Positions 1 through 7,422 of a stretch of DNA of 7,481 bases are shown piece after piece. Origin of the DNA: an uncultured Bacteroidales bacterium (lineage in GTDB: Bacteria > Bacteroidota > Bacteroidia > Bacteroidales > Paludibacteraceae); contig CAIYTJ010000562.1 of NCBI GenBank assembly GCA_903929065.1, positions 1-7,481 of the forward strand, read 5' to 3'. Position 1 is the stretch's first letter. Every line of letters starts with the position of its first letter. A program made the position numbers and the translations under genes. The notes under the pieces are model-generated. The model searched no databases. It saw only the letters and a program-made list of their open reading frames with translations, and had not been told where the DNA came from.

Positions 1-21
1 AACTGACAACTGATAACTGAA
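1..21. repeat. Short tandem 7-bp repeat in the spacer before 5S rRNA
   Basis: Three consecutive copies of AACTGA plus one variable base (aactgac, aactgat, aactgaa) fill the first 21 bases, just ahead of the 5S gene. By position this should be the 23S-5S spacer of an rRNA operon, but the 23S gene is outside the window. The repeat may begin further left. No function is evident; slippage in a spacer is the simplest explanation. Confidence 0.6.
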
Positions 22-132
<111 letters not shown>

Positions 133-135
133 TTT

Positions 136-173
136 AAAGCCCCGATTACTGTAAAGTAGTTGGGGCTTTTTTT
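136..173 (+). terminator. Intrinsic terminator of the rRNA operon
   Basis: A 15-bp stem (136-150 with 155-169, G-U pairs allowed) closes on the loop GTAA. Its base AAAGCCCC pairs with GGGGCTTT and runs into seven T residues (167-173). It begins a few bases after the 5S gene, as expected for the end of an rrn transcript on the plus strand. Confidence 0.92.
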
Positions 174-271
174 GTGCAACAGAAAGAGAATTGAATTGAT
201 AAATCAAAAATAAATCATCAAATAAATAGAACGAAGATTATATCAAATAATTAATCTTTAATTATTGAGTT

Positions 272-366
272 TGCCTTTTACCATTCCAATCCGCTAACTA
301 GCTGATAGCCTGTCCACATCAATGTTACTGCCGAAAGGTGGTAAGAGAGTGGATAATGTCGTTTTC
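272..366 (+). pseudogene. Degenerate partial 5S rRNA copy
   Basis: A decayed second copy of the 5S gene in the same orientation. Positions 307-341 match 78-112 of the intact 5S at 32 of 35 bases, without gaps. The similarity continues with a 2-base insertion (TA at 342-343) through AGAGAGT, GGATA and GTCGTTTT, then into a related terminator. The 5' half is only weakly recognisable (CCATTCC at 281-287 and AGCCTGTCCAC at 307-317). The 5' strand of helix I is gone and the 3' strand is altered, so it cannot fold as a normal 5S. A tandem duplication of 5S plus terminator followed by decay is the likely origin. The left boundary is approximate. Confidence 0.8.
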
Positions 367-368
367 TT

Positions 369-401
369 AGCCCCGTAAAATAAATTGTTAAGGGCTTTTT
401 T
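369..401 (+). terminator. Decayed copy of the rRNA terminator
   Basis: AGCCC at 369-373 can pair with GGGCT at 392-396, followed by a T run (396-401). The sequence resembles the intact 5S terminator (agccccg near the 5' arm, ggctttttt-gtg at the 3' arm), but the inner stem has been lost, leaving a large AT-rich loop. It may still give weak plus-strand termination. Confidence 0.55.
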
Positions 402-449
402 GTGGGAAATATTCAATTGAAATAATCAAATATTAAATGCTCCCTGCCT

Positions 450-901
450 TTATGTAAATACTTGAAAACTTAAACTCAAAAACTCTCGACCATTTCCATA
501 AATGCTCCCAAGATTATAATTAATTGGCTTTGATAAGTCAGTATTCGCAATAACGTAATTCTCTGTGTGCTTTTCAATATATCTCAATAAATACTTAATA
601 ATATATCTAATTTGCTTCGAATAATTCCATTATATTGTCCGCATAAAAATTACCGTATTTAGTAACCTTATCGGTGTCTTTAAAATTTGAAAGTCCCTTA
701 TTTAATTTTTTGACCATTATAGTACGAATATATGAAACAACATTATTGTACAAGCGAGGAAGTTGAATACATATCTGTGATTTTAAATTTTATGGTCTTT
801 CATATGACAAATCGGCTAAATAGATGCGATTTAGTGGCCTTTTAATGCCTCTGAATCAATTCATTTAATTTGCCAACACAATTAATTATATTGAAATAGT
901 T
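450..901 (-). pseudogene. Probable remnant of a protein gene, frameshifted, unknown family
   Basis: No intact gene lies here, but the minus strand carries consecutive open segments that read like protein. Segment 1 (901-845) gives NYFNIINCVGKLNELIQRH, then a stop at 844-842. Segment 2, in another frame, includes GIKRPLNRIYLADLSYERP (849-793), a stop at 792-790, then 60 open codons in the same frame (789-610) ending near YADNIMELFEAN, with a stop at 609-607. Segment 3, in the third frame, is open for 59 codons (629-453; it includes ENYVIANTDLSKPINYN near its middle), with a stop at 452-450. Joined, they would give about 150 residues with two frameshifts and one internal stop. The sequence also holds ATG at 717 (36 codons), so a short separate gene is possible. 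I recognise no family. Chance open frames in AT-rich DNA are the main alternative. Confidence 0.4.
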
Positions 902-940
902 TTACTCTAATAATTGATTATTTGATTGTCGATTAGGTGT

Positions 941-974
941 AAAAAAAAGAGCTTCTCATTTAGAGAAGCTCTTT
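941..974 (-). terminator. Intrinsic terminator of the susCD operon
   Basis: A perfect 12-bp stem pairs 946-957 (aaagagcttctc) with 963-974, closed by a 5-base loop. Read on the minus strand, the stem is followed by an uninterrupted run of eight T residues (948-941; the last three also lie in the stem). It starts 35 bp after the stop codon of the last operon gene and marks the end of the operon. On the plus strand the tail is only TTTAATTTT, so any termination in that direction should be weaker. Confidence 0.9.
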
Positions 975-1009
975 AATTTTATCAAGAATTAATTCTTTTA
1001 GTCGTTTTC

Positions 1010-2035
1010 CTATTGTCTTGTTAGCACTTCGTACATAATACGATTACCAGCAGAACTATTATAATAGCAATTTAAAACGAATGTTTTAGTTACCGGATTA
1101 TAATAATTTATTTCTGTAGGATTTGCCGGAGCAGCAGGTGCAGTTAGAGCATCACCAGTCCAGGTAGTAAACATAGCACCAACTACATTTCCTGCACCAT
1201 CAACTGGGGTTGCATTTACTTTAAAGCAAGTTACGCCACCAACTGTAATTGTATTTGTTGTAACTTCAACATTTACGTGATAAGTTGCGTAGTTACCAAA
1301 TTTAGGATCCTGAACTGTAGTTGCATTAATAGTACTTAAGTGTCTGTCTTCTGCTATTGGTTCAGTAGCATTACCAGGTCTGATACGATAACCGACCGTA
1401 CTATAAATTCCATCATATTGGTTTTTGATATTGAATTTTACAAAACCAGTTTTCAAGCTACTAATAGTGTATTTTGAATCACTAACTGATAATAATTCTA
1501 CACCAAATACAAATACACTTGCAGGACTAAAGTTTGTTGGATTAAATTTAACTTTAATATATGCTTCTTGTTGTCCGGCAGGAATAGTAACTTTATAATT
1601 TGCATTTTGAACTACAAATTTAGTAGAATCAGCTATAACTAAACCTGATGCTGCAAATACATCCATTGGGGCTGTTAATACGCCGTATTTCACCAATGTA
1701 TCCTTAGGAGCAACTACACCAACGGTATTATTAACCAAACTTCCTTGCTTTAAAAGTCTGAAAGTTACAGTAACATCACTTGTAGCAGGACCCGAAGTTA
1801 ATCTAATCGGAACAAGGTCATTTACAGTTACATCGCTATTAACCAAATCATAGCCACGTGAAACTGTATTTGTCATATTATCCGAAGTTAAATGAACTTC
1901 CACAAAGTTTTGATTTTTGGTATTTTTGGTACCAATCAAATTGTTATCATAGTTACTATCTGTTAAGCAAGCACTTAATGTAAGAACTAAGGCAAGCGTC
2001 ATGATAGGAAACACTTTATTAATTATCTTATTCAT
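1010..2035 (-). CDS. DUF1735-type surface lipoprotein (SusCD-associated)
   Basis: A 341-residue lipoprotein, third gene of the operon, 36 bp after susD. Residues 1-22 form a signal peptide ending in the lipobox LSAC, with the lipidated Cys at 23, followed by an Asn/Asp-rich linker. Residues about 44-185 look like the DUF1735 beta-sandwich found in lipoproteins encoded next to SusC/SusD; a typical stretch is YKVTIPAGQQEAYIKVKF at 147-164. From KNQYDGIYS (204-212) to the end there is a second beta-rich domain, with an aromatic C-terminal part (NCYYNSSAGNRIMYEVLTRQ at 322-341). By position it resembles SusE/SusF-like or SGBP proteins, which sit on the outer membrane and bind the glycan that SusC/SusD import. 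The ligand cannot be told. No Shine-Dalgarno sequence is seen; the leader is A-rich, as is common in Bacteroidota. The start is supported by the signal peptide. The domain name is from memory of the family, not from a search. Confidence 0.87.
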   Translation of the reverse strand: MNKIINKVFPIMTLALVLTLSACLTDSNYDNNLIGTKNTKNQNFVEVHLTSDNMTNTVSRGYDLVNSDVTVNDLVPIRLTSGPATSDVTVTFRLLKQGSLVNNTVGVVAPKDTLVKYGVLTAPMDVFAASGLVIADSTKFVVQNANYKVTIPAGQQEAYIKVKFNPTNFSPASVFVFGVELLSVSDSKYTISSLKTGFVKFNIKNQYDGIYSTVGYRIRPGNATEPIAEDRHLSTINATTVQDPKFGNYATYHVNVEVTTNTITVGGVTCFKVNATPVDGAGNVVGAMFTTWTGDALTAPAAPANPTEINYYNPVTKTFVLNCYYNSSAGNRIMYEVLTRQ

Positions 2036-2071
2036 AATTATTTTATTTTTTAAGTTTTTAATATTAAACTA

Positions 2072-3613
2072 TCAAGGTTGCCAGAAAAGTTTTTCTGTAA
2101 AGATAGTTGTTGTATTTCTACCCGGACTTGCAATATTAGCCGAATTTACAGACCATTCAGACTGTGGATAAGGCATAACATTTGGTAATTTAGTACTTGT
2201 ACGGTTAGGATTATATGACAAATATCCAGGAAGTAAAATCAATGCACCTCTTCTGTAATCAGTCCATGATTCTAAAGGATCTGTACCGCAATTGGCAATG
2301 TATTTCTGGAATCCAATAAATTGAACCTTTGTTGTTACACTTGTACCGGAATTTGCCCATTGAGCTGTACTTACAGCTGCAATATAAGCTGTAGCAGCAG
2401 CAGCAGGAGTTGGATTAGCTGTTGTAGTTGCATTCAGGTAAGTAAATGATTCTTTGATTGCACTTTCAAACATTGTTTGAGCAGCAGCATCTCCGCCTGT
2501 CAACCAAGATCTTGTAATAGCTTCTGCCTGGAAAAACAAACTTTCATATGCAGGAAGAATAAACTGATCTTGTGTTGCTGTTCCCGGATAAATTTCAGAA
2601 CCAACAATTGTATTATTAGAATTAGCAGCATTACCTCCTAATGCACCATAATCTGTACCAGCAACTGTACCTAAATAAAATTTAGTACTACGTGGATCTG
2701 TTGCTCCACTACCAAGTATTGTTTTATAGAAATAATTATTTGGCTTATTGTTTGTTGTAGCAGCAGCACCGGCGGGTGTTAATCCATAAGCTCCATAAAA
2801 TGGATTTTGTTTAGCTGTAGAATTAGTATAACCTGGTTGAACTGATACATTTTGTCCTGCAGTTAAAAATCCACCATCTGTTGCAATCTTAGTAAGTTGA
2901 GCAGCTGAAGGTGTAAATCCACCACCTGCTTTATCAGCTTGATGCAAGAAAATTCTTAGTTTAATCGTATTGGCGAATTTTTTCCACATTGTTACAGCAG
3001 TTGAAACACTACCTCCGCGTGCAAAAATAATGTCAGTTGTTGCAAAAGTAGATTTTGGTGCCGCAGAGTTTAAATAAACTATTGATTTGTCTAACTGAAC
3101 TAATAAATCAGCATAAATATCAGATGCTTTGTCATAAGCTGGCTGTGGATATTTCACATAATCAAAAGTTTGAGAATATGGAATAGAGCCAAACTGATCA
3201 ACAGTTTCTTGCCATAGTTTTACCGATAAAACCATTGCTGCCCCAGCCAAAACAGAATCGTTAGCTGCTAAAGCTCTTGTTTTAACCTGATTAAGGTCAA
3301 ACTGAATGTTATAAGCATCATCCCAGTTTGTTTCTGAGAAAGTATTTGTAGCTTTATAGGTAGTTTCTTCCTGTTCTACGATAAAAGTACCAGAACGGGA
3401 CCAATAGCCCATCCAGTTGTTTAAGAAGACGAAGCGAAGTGCAGCACGTCTTCCGACTGCATTTTCAGCTTGCGTAAATATCAGGTTTGGAGTAATATTA
3501 TCTCCGGTTACACGGTTAGGATCCTTGTTTATGTTCAGGAAATCGCTACACGAGCTGGTTGCCAAAACAACAGCCAAAAGCGACAAGATCACTATATTTT
3601 TTATTTTTTTCAT
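2072..3613 (-). CDS. susD: SusD/RagB-family outer-membrane lipoprotein (SusD_2-like)
   Basis: A 513-residue surface lipoprotein that forms the lid over the SusC transporter and captures the substrate. Residues 1-21 are a signal peptide with the lipidated Cys at 22, followed by SDFLNINKDPN (23-33), the usual opening of this family. Hallmarks of the SusD_2-like branch are FLNNWMGYWSRSG (63-75), DQFGSIPYS (139-147), WKKFANTIKLR (210-220), the helix with FFQAEAITR (360-368), WTDYRRG (450-456) and YPQSEWSVNSANI (482-494) near the C terminus. The length is normal and the frame is intact. It lies 21 bp after susC, so the two are co-transcribed and probably translated at a fixed ratio. The middle and late parts are rich in Ala, Thr and Asn (for example 398-420), which usually reflects surface loops. 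The symbol marks the family, not proven starch use; the substrate is unknown. Confidence 0.95.
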   Translation of the reverse strand: MKKIKNIVILSLLAVVLATSSCSDFLNINKDPNRVTGDNITPNLIFTQAENAVGRRAALRFVFLNNWMGYWSRSGTFIVEQEETTYKATNTFSETNWDDAYNIQFDLNQVKTRALAANDSVLAGAAMVLSVKLWQETVDQFGSIPYSQTFDYVKYPQPAYDKASDIYADLLVQLDKSIVYLNSAAPKSTFATTDIIFARGGSVSTAVTMWKKFANTIKLRIFLHQADKAGGGFTPSAAQLTKIATDGGFLTAGQNVSVQPGYTNSTAKQNPFYGAYGLTPAGAAATTNNKPNNYFYKTILGSGATDPRSTKFYLGTVAGTDYGALGGNAANSNNTIVGSEIYPGTATQDQFILPAYESLFFQAEAITRSWLTGGDAAAQTMFESAIKESFTYLNATTTANPTPAAAATAYIAAVSTAQWANSGTSVTTKVQFIGFQKYIANCGTDPLESWTDYRRGALILLPGYLSYNPNRTSTKLPNVMPYPQSEWSVNSANIASPGRNTTTIFTEKLFWQP

Positions 3614-3634
3614 ATCTCTGTAGTTTTATAATTA

Positions 3635-6600
3635 TTAAAACTGTAAATTAACTGTTGCTCCAAAGAACCTAGAAGAAGGTGTTTGATAAGCATTACTAAC
3701 TCCATAGGTATTACCGGTTGAAGTATAGTTGAATTCAGGATCACCCCATTGGTTTGATGCAGGTAAGAACATCAACAAGTTCTTTCCGATTAAGCTTAAA
3801 GAAGCTTTTTTCAAGAAACTAATGTTGTTTTTCAAGAATTTGCTTGGCAAATTATAAGTTACATTTACTTCACGTAATCTCCAGGCAGCTGCACTACTGA
3901 AATAGTTAGTTCCAATACCTGTATTGGTATTTTTACCAGTCCAGAATCCATAATTTCCGTCAGAAACCAAACGAGTTGTGTTATCAACATATTTTCCAGT
4001 TGTAGGATCTAAATACACTGAATTAGGGAATACAAAGCGTTGACGTCCATATTCGGCTGAACGAGCTGATATACCTGAGAAGTCCATATCTGCACCAAGT
4101 CCTGAATAATAATTATGACCGCCTTTATAGTCGAATGTTAAAGAAACGCTAAAGTCACCAATGTTATATGAAGGTGAAATACCTACAATCCATGTTGGTA
4201 TAGTTTTTCCCATTGTAACCATGTTAGAAGCCAAAGAAGGATTACCTTGTGCATCAACAATTACTTTTCCAGTTGCTGGATCACGATTGTAATCTGTCAA
4301 TTGGAATTGGAAAGCAGGTTGACCAACAGCAGCAATCTCATTAACTGTAGGGTTACTTGCAGCATTTTGGATAAAGTTAGCACTACCATTCAAAATTACA
4401 GGAATATTACCCATTGTTGAAGTAACCTGATTTTCGTTGTATGTAGCATTCACTTTTAAATTAAAGTTACCATTACCAATTTTTACCAGTGGAGTTAATG
4501 ATAAATCTAATTCAACACCTGTGTTACGGAAACTTGCTGCATTTGCTAAAGCTGTTGGATAACCAGTAGCCCAAGATTGTGTTACTGACAAAATCTGGTT
4601 TGTATTATCCTGATTAAAATAAGTAGCTTCAATGCTTACGCGGTCATTATCAAATAATCTGAATTCAGCTCCAACTTCAGTAGTTGTAACAAATTCCGGT
4701 TTCAAATCCGGACTAGGAATAGTATTACCAGCAGTGTAACCAACATTATTACCAAATGGGAAACCAGTACCAAGACCATAAACAGCCTGAGTGTTATAAG
4801 CGCTTAAGTTCACATTACCAGATTTGTTCCATGCACCTCTCAACTTAAAGTAATTGATTGAGTTATCTTTCAAAGCAGGGAAAATGTCAGACATGATTAA
4901 CGAAACACTTGCGCCAGGATAGAATACAGACCTGTTAGCTTCAGCTAAACGGCTGTCCCAGTCATTACGACCAGTTAATTCCAAGAAAGCTAATTTTTTA
5001 TAACCAATAGAAACGTTACCGTATGCAGAAACCAAGCTGCTGTTAATAGTTGCATTATATGGATAAGCTGGAACATTTGCATCACCTGAACGTACAGATA
5101 CATTATATAAGCCAGGAACTACCAGGTTGTTACCACCTAAAGCAACGTCAACATAGCCGTTTTTGCGGATTGAAGAACCTGCAACATATTTAATGTCAAC
5201 ATCATTTGCATTAACCTCACCACTTAAGAATGCATCCACATTCACACGGCTTGTAACGGTCATATCGTTAAACACTAATCCCGGTTGATTATGATATTGA
5301 GTATTGTTACGTTGTAAAATTTTTGTTGTGTAATCTGAAACAACAACAGGACCATCTGTATTTTGCCAGTTAGACAAAGAAACGTTAGTACTTGCTTTAA
5401 CATCGGCTTTTAACCATTTTGCAAATTTGTATTGCAGGTTTAAGTTTCCAATAAAGTCATGAGTAGTACCGGTTTGTCTAAGGTTTGCAATCAACCAATA
5501 AGGATTCCATGCATATTCACACCAGTAGTTATCATATTTTCCCCATTCGCTGTTCAGGTCTTTGTAAGATAACATAGGAATGTTAGCTCCTGCCTGGAAA
5601 AGGTTAGCCATAATGGAACCTGTATAAGAACTGGTTGAAAGATTTGGCATATCGCCTTCGTTTACAACATCATAAGTTGTATTTGTATAATTGATGTTAT
5701 AATCAATTTTTAGATTTTTGTATTCTTTTCCAGAGTTGAAACGTAATGTTGTTCTGTTACTCTTATCGCTTGGCATTAAACCCTTAACATCAGCATTAGT
5801 TACACTGAAGAAGAAGTCTTTACTTGACAAAGAAACTGCATTTTGGAAAGTCATACCTGTATTCCAGAAGTCAACTTTATCATTGGCATGAATTGCACTG
5901 TAAGGACCGGTTTGTTGGTGGCCTAATGAGTTTACAATACCAATTGGTTGAATTGAACCATCAAATTTAGGTCCATAGTTCTGATTTTCAATAGGAGAAT
6001 AGATTGTATTTCCAAATTGGTCTACAGTTTCACCACCCCAACCTCCGAATGAAGATTGTAATTTAGGGAAATAAGCTACACGCGTAGCCTGAAGTGAAGA
6101 TGTGATTGAAACAGCAGTTTTTTCTGTATCACCTCTTTTGGTTGTAACAATAATTACACCATTTACAGCGTCAGGACCATATAATGCAGCAGAAGCGGCA
6201 CTTTTCAAAATTGTAATGTCCTGAATATCTTCCGGAGCAATTGAGCTTAAATAACCTAAACTTACAGGTGAACCATCTAATACTAACATTGGCTGGTTGT
6301 TACCGGTTAGGGAACGGATACCACGAATGTTGATTTTAGAGTTTTCAAATACACCACTATTAGTAGTCGTGATATTCAAACCTGAAACTTTACCATTCAA
6401 AGCCTGCTGAACGTTAGTTGAGTTCGCTTGAGTGATAAATTTGTCTTTAATAGTTGTAGCTGCATAACCTACTTCTCTTTCTTGTCTCTTAATACCAAGA
6501 GCAGTAGCAACAACTAAAACTTCATCCATTTGTTTTGAGTCAGCTTCTAATTTAATGGACATGCCATTTTTAGCTTCGACCTCAACAGTCTTCATCCCCA

Positions 6601-6829
6601 CATAAGAGATGACAAGGTTTTTTGCATTACCTTGCAAACTGATTTTAAACTCACCATCTGTTCCGGTAATTGTACCAACAGTTGTACCTTTTACCATTAC
6701 AGTAGCACCAATAACAGGTTGCCCATCATCCGCGGAAAATACTTTTCCCGAAATGGATTTTGATTGAGCATTAACCAAACCTACGCTAACCAAAATTAGG
6801 CAAGCCAATAAGAACGTTAGTTTTCTCAT
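3635..6829 (-). CDS. susC: SusC/RagA-family TonB-linked outer-membrane transporter
   Basis: A 1064-residue outer-membrane beta-barrel that imports the ligand held by SusD, powered by TonB/ExbBD. Residues 1-21 are a signal peptide (cleavage likely after VNA). A carboxypeptidase-regulatory-like domain follows (about 24-95, ISGKV, GQPVIGATV, GTDGEFKI), then the TonB-box region DEVLVVATALG (102-112). The plug domain runs from about 115 to 233 and holds LNGKVSGLNI, INIRGIRS, MLVLDGSPV and LYGPDAVNGVIIVTTKRG (216-233). The rest is the 22-strand barrel, ending in the aromatic ATVNLQF that serves as the assembly signal. There is no N-terminal STN domain, so it is not an obvious partner of a FecR-type anti-sigma factor. 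The length is usual and no frameshift is seen. It is the first gene of the operon, with a promoter about 80 bp upstream. The symbol indicates the family; the substrate is unknown. Confidence 0.96.
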   Translation of the reverse strand: MRKLTFLLACLILVSVGLVNAQSKSISGKVFSADDGQPVIGATVMVKGTTVGTITGTDGEFKISLQGNAKNLVISYVGMKTVEVEAKNGMSIKLEADSKQMDEVLVVATALGIKRQEREVGYAATTIKDKFITQANSTNVQQALNGKVSGLNITTTNSGVFENSKINIRGIRSLTGNNQPMLVLDGSPVSLGYLSSIAPEDIQDITILKSAASAALYGPDAVNGVIIVTTKRGDTEKTAVSITSSLQATRVAYFPKLQSSFGGWGGETVDQFGNTIYSPIENQNYGPKFDGSIQPIGIVNSLGHQQTGPYSAIHANDKVDFWNTGMTFQNAVSLSSKDFFFSVTNADVKGLMPSDKSNRTTLRFNSGKEYKNLKIDYNINYTNTTYDVVNEGDMPNLSTSSYTGSIMANLFQAGANIPMLSYKDLNSEWGKYDNYWCEYAWNPYWLIANLRQTGTTHDFIGNLNLQYKFAKWLKADVKASTNVSLSNWQNTDGPVVVSDYTTKILQRNNTQYHNQPGLVFNDMTVTSRVNVDAFLSGEVNANDVDIKYVAGSSIRKNGYVDVALGGNNLVVPGLYNVSVRSGDANVPAYPYNATINSSLVSAYGNVSIGYKKLAFLELTGRNDWDSRLAEANRSVFYPGASVSLIMSDIFPALKDNSINYFKLRGAWNKSGNVNLSAYNTQAVYGLGTGFPFGNNVGYTAGNTIPSPDLKPEFVTTTEVGAEFRLFDNDRVSIEATYFNQDNTNQILSVTQSWATGYPTALANAASFRNTGVELDLSLTPLVKIGNGNFNLKVNATYNENQVTSTMGNIPVILNGSANFIQNAASNPTVNEIAAVGQPAFQFQLTDYNRDPATGKVIVDAQGNPSLASNMVTMGKTIPTWIVGISPSYNIGDFSVSLTFDYKGGHNYYSGLGADMDFSGISARSAEYGRQRFVFPNSVYLDPTTGKYVDNTTRLVSDGNYGFWTGKNTNTGIGTNYFSSAAAWRLREVNVTYNLPSKFLKNNISFLKKASLSLIGKNLLMFLPASNQWGDPEFNYTSTGNTYGVSNAYQTPSSRFFGATVNLQF

Positions 6830-6900
6830 AAATTTAACATTTTGTTTATTAATCTTCTTTAATTTGCGTTTTTTCCCAGTAAGTATATTTAATCAGTTTG

Positions 6901-6931
6901 CAAAAATAAAGTATTAATAATTAAAAAACAA
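6901..6931 (-). promoter_or_regulatory. Bacteroidota-type promoter for the susC operon
   Basis: On the minus strand TATTTTTG (6908-6901) fits the -7 consensus TAnnTTTG of the Bacteroidota primary sigma factor. TTG (6931-6929) lies 20 bp upstream, the normal distance for the -33 element. Transcription would then start near 6893, giving a leader of about 64 nt before the susC ATG. The match is exact for a short AT-rich motif, so it is good but not proof. Confidence 0.65.
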
Positions 6932-6975
6932 GTGTTTTTGATGATAAATAGAAAAAATATACAGATTTTTTGTGT

Positions 6976-6993
6976 CATATTGTAGGCAATATG
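6976..6993. promoter_or_regulatory. Perfect inverted repeat upstream of the susC promoter, possible operator
   Basis: CATATTG and CAATATG form perfect 7-bp arms around the 4-bp spacer TAGG. The site is centred about 55 bp upstream of the -33 element of the susC promoter, a position suited to an activator dimer. No regulator gene lies in the window, so the partner is unknown. On the plus strand a T run follows the right arm, so a weak terminator-like hairpin is an alternative reading. Confidence 0.4.
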
Positions 6994-7383
6994 TTTTTCT
7001 GACAACGCCATAAGTTCATTAAAGCAACAATTATAATCTATTAACGTATGTGCATGTTGTTGATATAGTGCATTATAGGTTTTATCGTAAATCAAATTTA
7101 TGCTCAAATATTGTAAATGTAAAAAAATGAAAATGAAAAAATAAAACATGAAATTATTTTTACATGAAATAAACATTTAACAAGATAAACATTAAAATTT
7201 TACGTTAGAGTGCCAGTTTTAAAGCAAAAATGAAGAGATTGCGGAAAAATTTCATCAATTTATTGCAGTTTTAATCTGTCAACTTACAAATAGAAACTAT
7301 TATTTAAATAGAAAACTGAAGTAATCTAATAATTATGGAAAGATTGAAAATGCCAAAAATGTAAAATTTACTATTCCAAAAAT
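6994..7383. other. AT-rich intergenic region without recognisable genes
   Basis: This stretch separates the susC control region from the tRNA-Arg terminator. It is strongly AT-rich. A minus-strand open frame that starts at 7176 and runs into the promoter at 6889 gives only a low-complexity peptide rich in Phe, Ile, Leu and Asn with no domain, so I do not count it as a gene. A 9-bp direct repeat, ACATGAAAT, occurs at 7146-7154 and 7162-7170. TAAATTTG (7100-7093, minus) fits a -7 box but lacks a -33 element at the right distance. Nothing else is supported here. Confidence 0.6.
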
Positions 7384-7421
7384 AAAAAACCTCTGAAAAC
7401 ATTTCTGTTTACAGAGGTTTT
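7384..7421 (-). terminator. Intrinsic terminator of the tRNA-Arg transcript
   Basis: AAAACCTCTG (7386-7395) pairs perfectly with CAGAGGTTTT (7412-7421). After an A-A mismatch the stem extends by AAAC/GTTT (7397-7400 with 7407-7410) around a six-base loop. On the minus strand the stem ends in a T-rich tract directly after the tRNA 3' end. The first stem bases overlap the bases just past the tRNA discriminator. Confidence 0.88.
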
Positions 7422-7422
7422 G

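Noticed and set aside
607..629. Programmed frameshift joining the two open segments of the eroded gene
   Set aside because: I saw no obvious slippery heptamer at the overlap, and other disruptions nearby (stops at 790-792 and 842-844) fit plain decay better.
3417..3623. Plus-strand open frame of 68 codons
   Set aside because: It lies almost wholly inside the susD coding sequence on the opposite strand, over its signal peptide and N-terminal region, and shows no protein-family features.
7093..7100. TAAATTTG as a second -7 promoter element on the minus strand
   Set aside because: No TTG lies 19-21 bp upstream, and it would give a very long susC leader. The element at 6901-6908 is better placed.
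6889..7176. Minus-strand open frame of 95 codons upstream of susC
   Set aside because: The peptide is low-complexity (Phe, Ile, Leu, Asn, Cys), shows no domain, and the frame runs through the likely susC promoter. It is best explained as chance in AT-rich DNA.
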